A stretch of DNA of 22,321 nucleotides from DATFLS01 sp964413425 (GTDB taxonomy: Bacteria; Fidelibacterota; JAANXI01), in contig CAYPST010000067.1 of the NCBI GenBank assembly GCA_964413425.1, forward strand, positions 1 to 22,321, given 5' to 3'. The position numbers and the translations under genes are program-made. How positions within the stretch are numbered: the first letter of the stretch is position 1; each line of letters opens with the position of its first letter. Positions 22,242 through 22,321 of the stretch are shown one piece after another. The notes under the pieces are model-generated. The model did no database searches. It was not told the origin of the DNA and was given only the letters and a program-made list of their open reading frames with translations.

Positions 22242-22321
22242 ATGAATATTGAAATTGAAACCATCTTAGACAACTGCATTGACCGGATGCGGGCGGGGGA
22301 ACACCTGGCAGTGGTGCTCGC
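22242..22321 (+). CDS. Probable anti-sigma factor, N-terminal fragment
   Basis: An open frame starts with ATG at 22242 and runs off the window. GGTGA lies 6 nt before the start. The 26 visible residues read MNIEIETILDNCIDRMRAGE and continue with HLAVVLA. The LDxCIDRMRAGExL pattern is the usual beginning of anti-sigma/regulatory membrane proteins encoded after ECF sigma genes, where it is often followed by a P-E-H-A stretch (family knowledge). Its position behind the sigma gene supports this. The rest of the protein, including any membrane helix, is not in the window. Confidence 0.6.
   Translation, partial: MNIEIETILDNCIDRMRAGEHLAVVL

Overview
The window comes from a Gram-negative bacterium with roughly 50-55% GC. 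It has a haem c lipoprotein, a periplasmic cytochrome c maturation system, good AGGAGG-type ribosome sites and sigma70-like promoters. The lineage cannot be fixed from the sequence. An environmental phylum near the FCB group is my guess, and classic Bacteroidia look unlikely given the promoter and Shine-Dalgarno usage. No rRNA, CRISPR array, transposase or phage gene is visible.

Layout. (1) A short plus-strand gene at 304-990 encodes a probable c-type cytochrome lipoprotein. (2) A nine-gene minus-strand operon runs from 10304 down to 1099: sirA-like sulfite reductase, 4Fe-4S APS/PAPS reductase (cysH), an unrecognised 152-aa protein, CbiX-type chelatase, uroporphyrinogen-III methyltransferase, a TrpD2-like protein, a small ferredoxin, and 2-oxoacid:ferredoxin oxidoreductase (korA with fused gamma domain, then korB). 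It combines sulfate/sulfite reduction, siroheme cofactor synthesis and an apparent private electron supply. A near-consensus promoter at 10860-10888 would give a leader of about 550 nt containing several inverted repeats. (3) Divergently, lepA leads a plus-strand group: a cyclic-nucleotide-binding protein, a YtcJ-type amidohydrolase, a CPBP membrane protease and a YbgC-type thioesterase, followed by tRNA-Glu(UUC) with its own promoter and terminator. (4) About 680 bp without a convincing gene (16403-17078) hold repeats, hairpins, a minus-strand terminator and copies of a palindromic operator also found at the sulfur promoter. (5) A cytochrome c maturation cluster follows: ccmF (split by a +1 frameshift at a five-G run), ccmH, a CcmI-like zinc-ribbon protein, and a membrane protein ending in a YHS domain. 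(6) At the right edge an ECF sigma factor is followed by a ~190-bp imperfect inverted repeat and the first codons of a probable anti-sigma factor.

How it may work together. In region 2, KorAB could oxidise a 2-oxoacid such as 2-oxoglutarate and reduce the small ferredoxin, which would feed the six-electron reduction of sulfite by the siroheme enzyme. CobA and CbiX would supply siroheme. Precorrin-2 dehydrogenase, ATP sulfurylase and APS kinase are not in the window. A shared TGTTGAA-N3-TTCAACA motif upstream of both the sulfur operon and the cytochrome c cluster suggests a common regulator, possibly coordinating haem/siroheme or redox functions.
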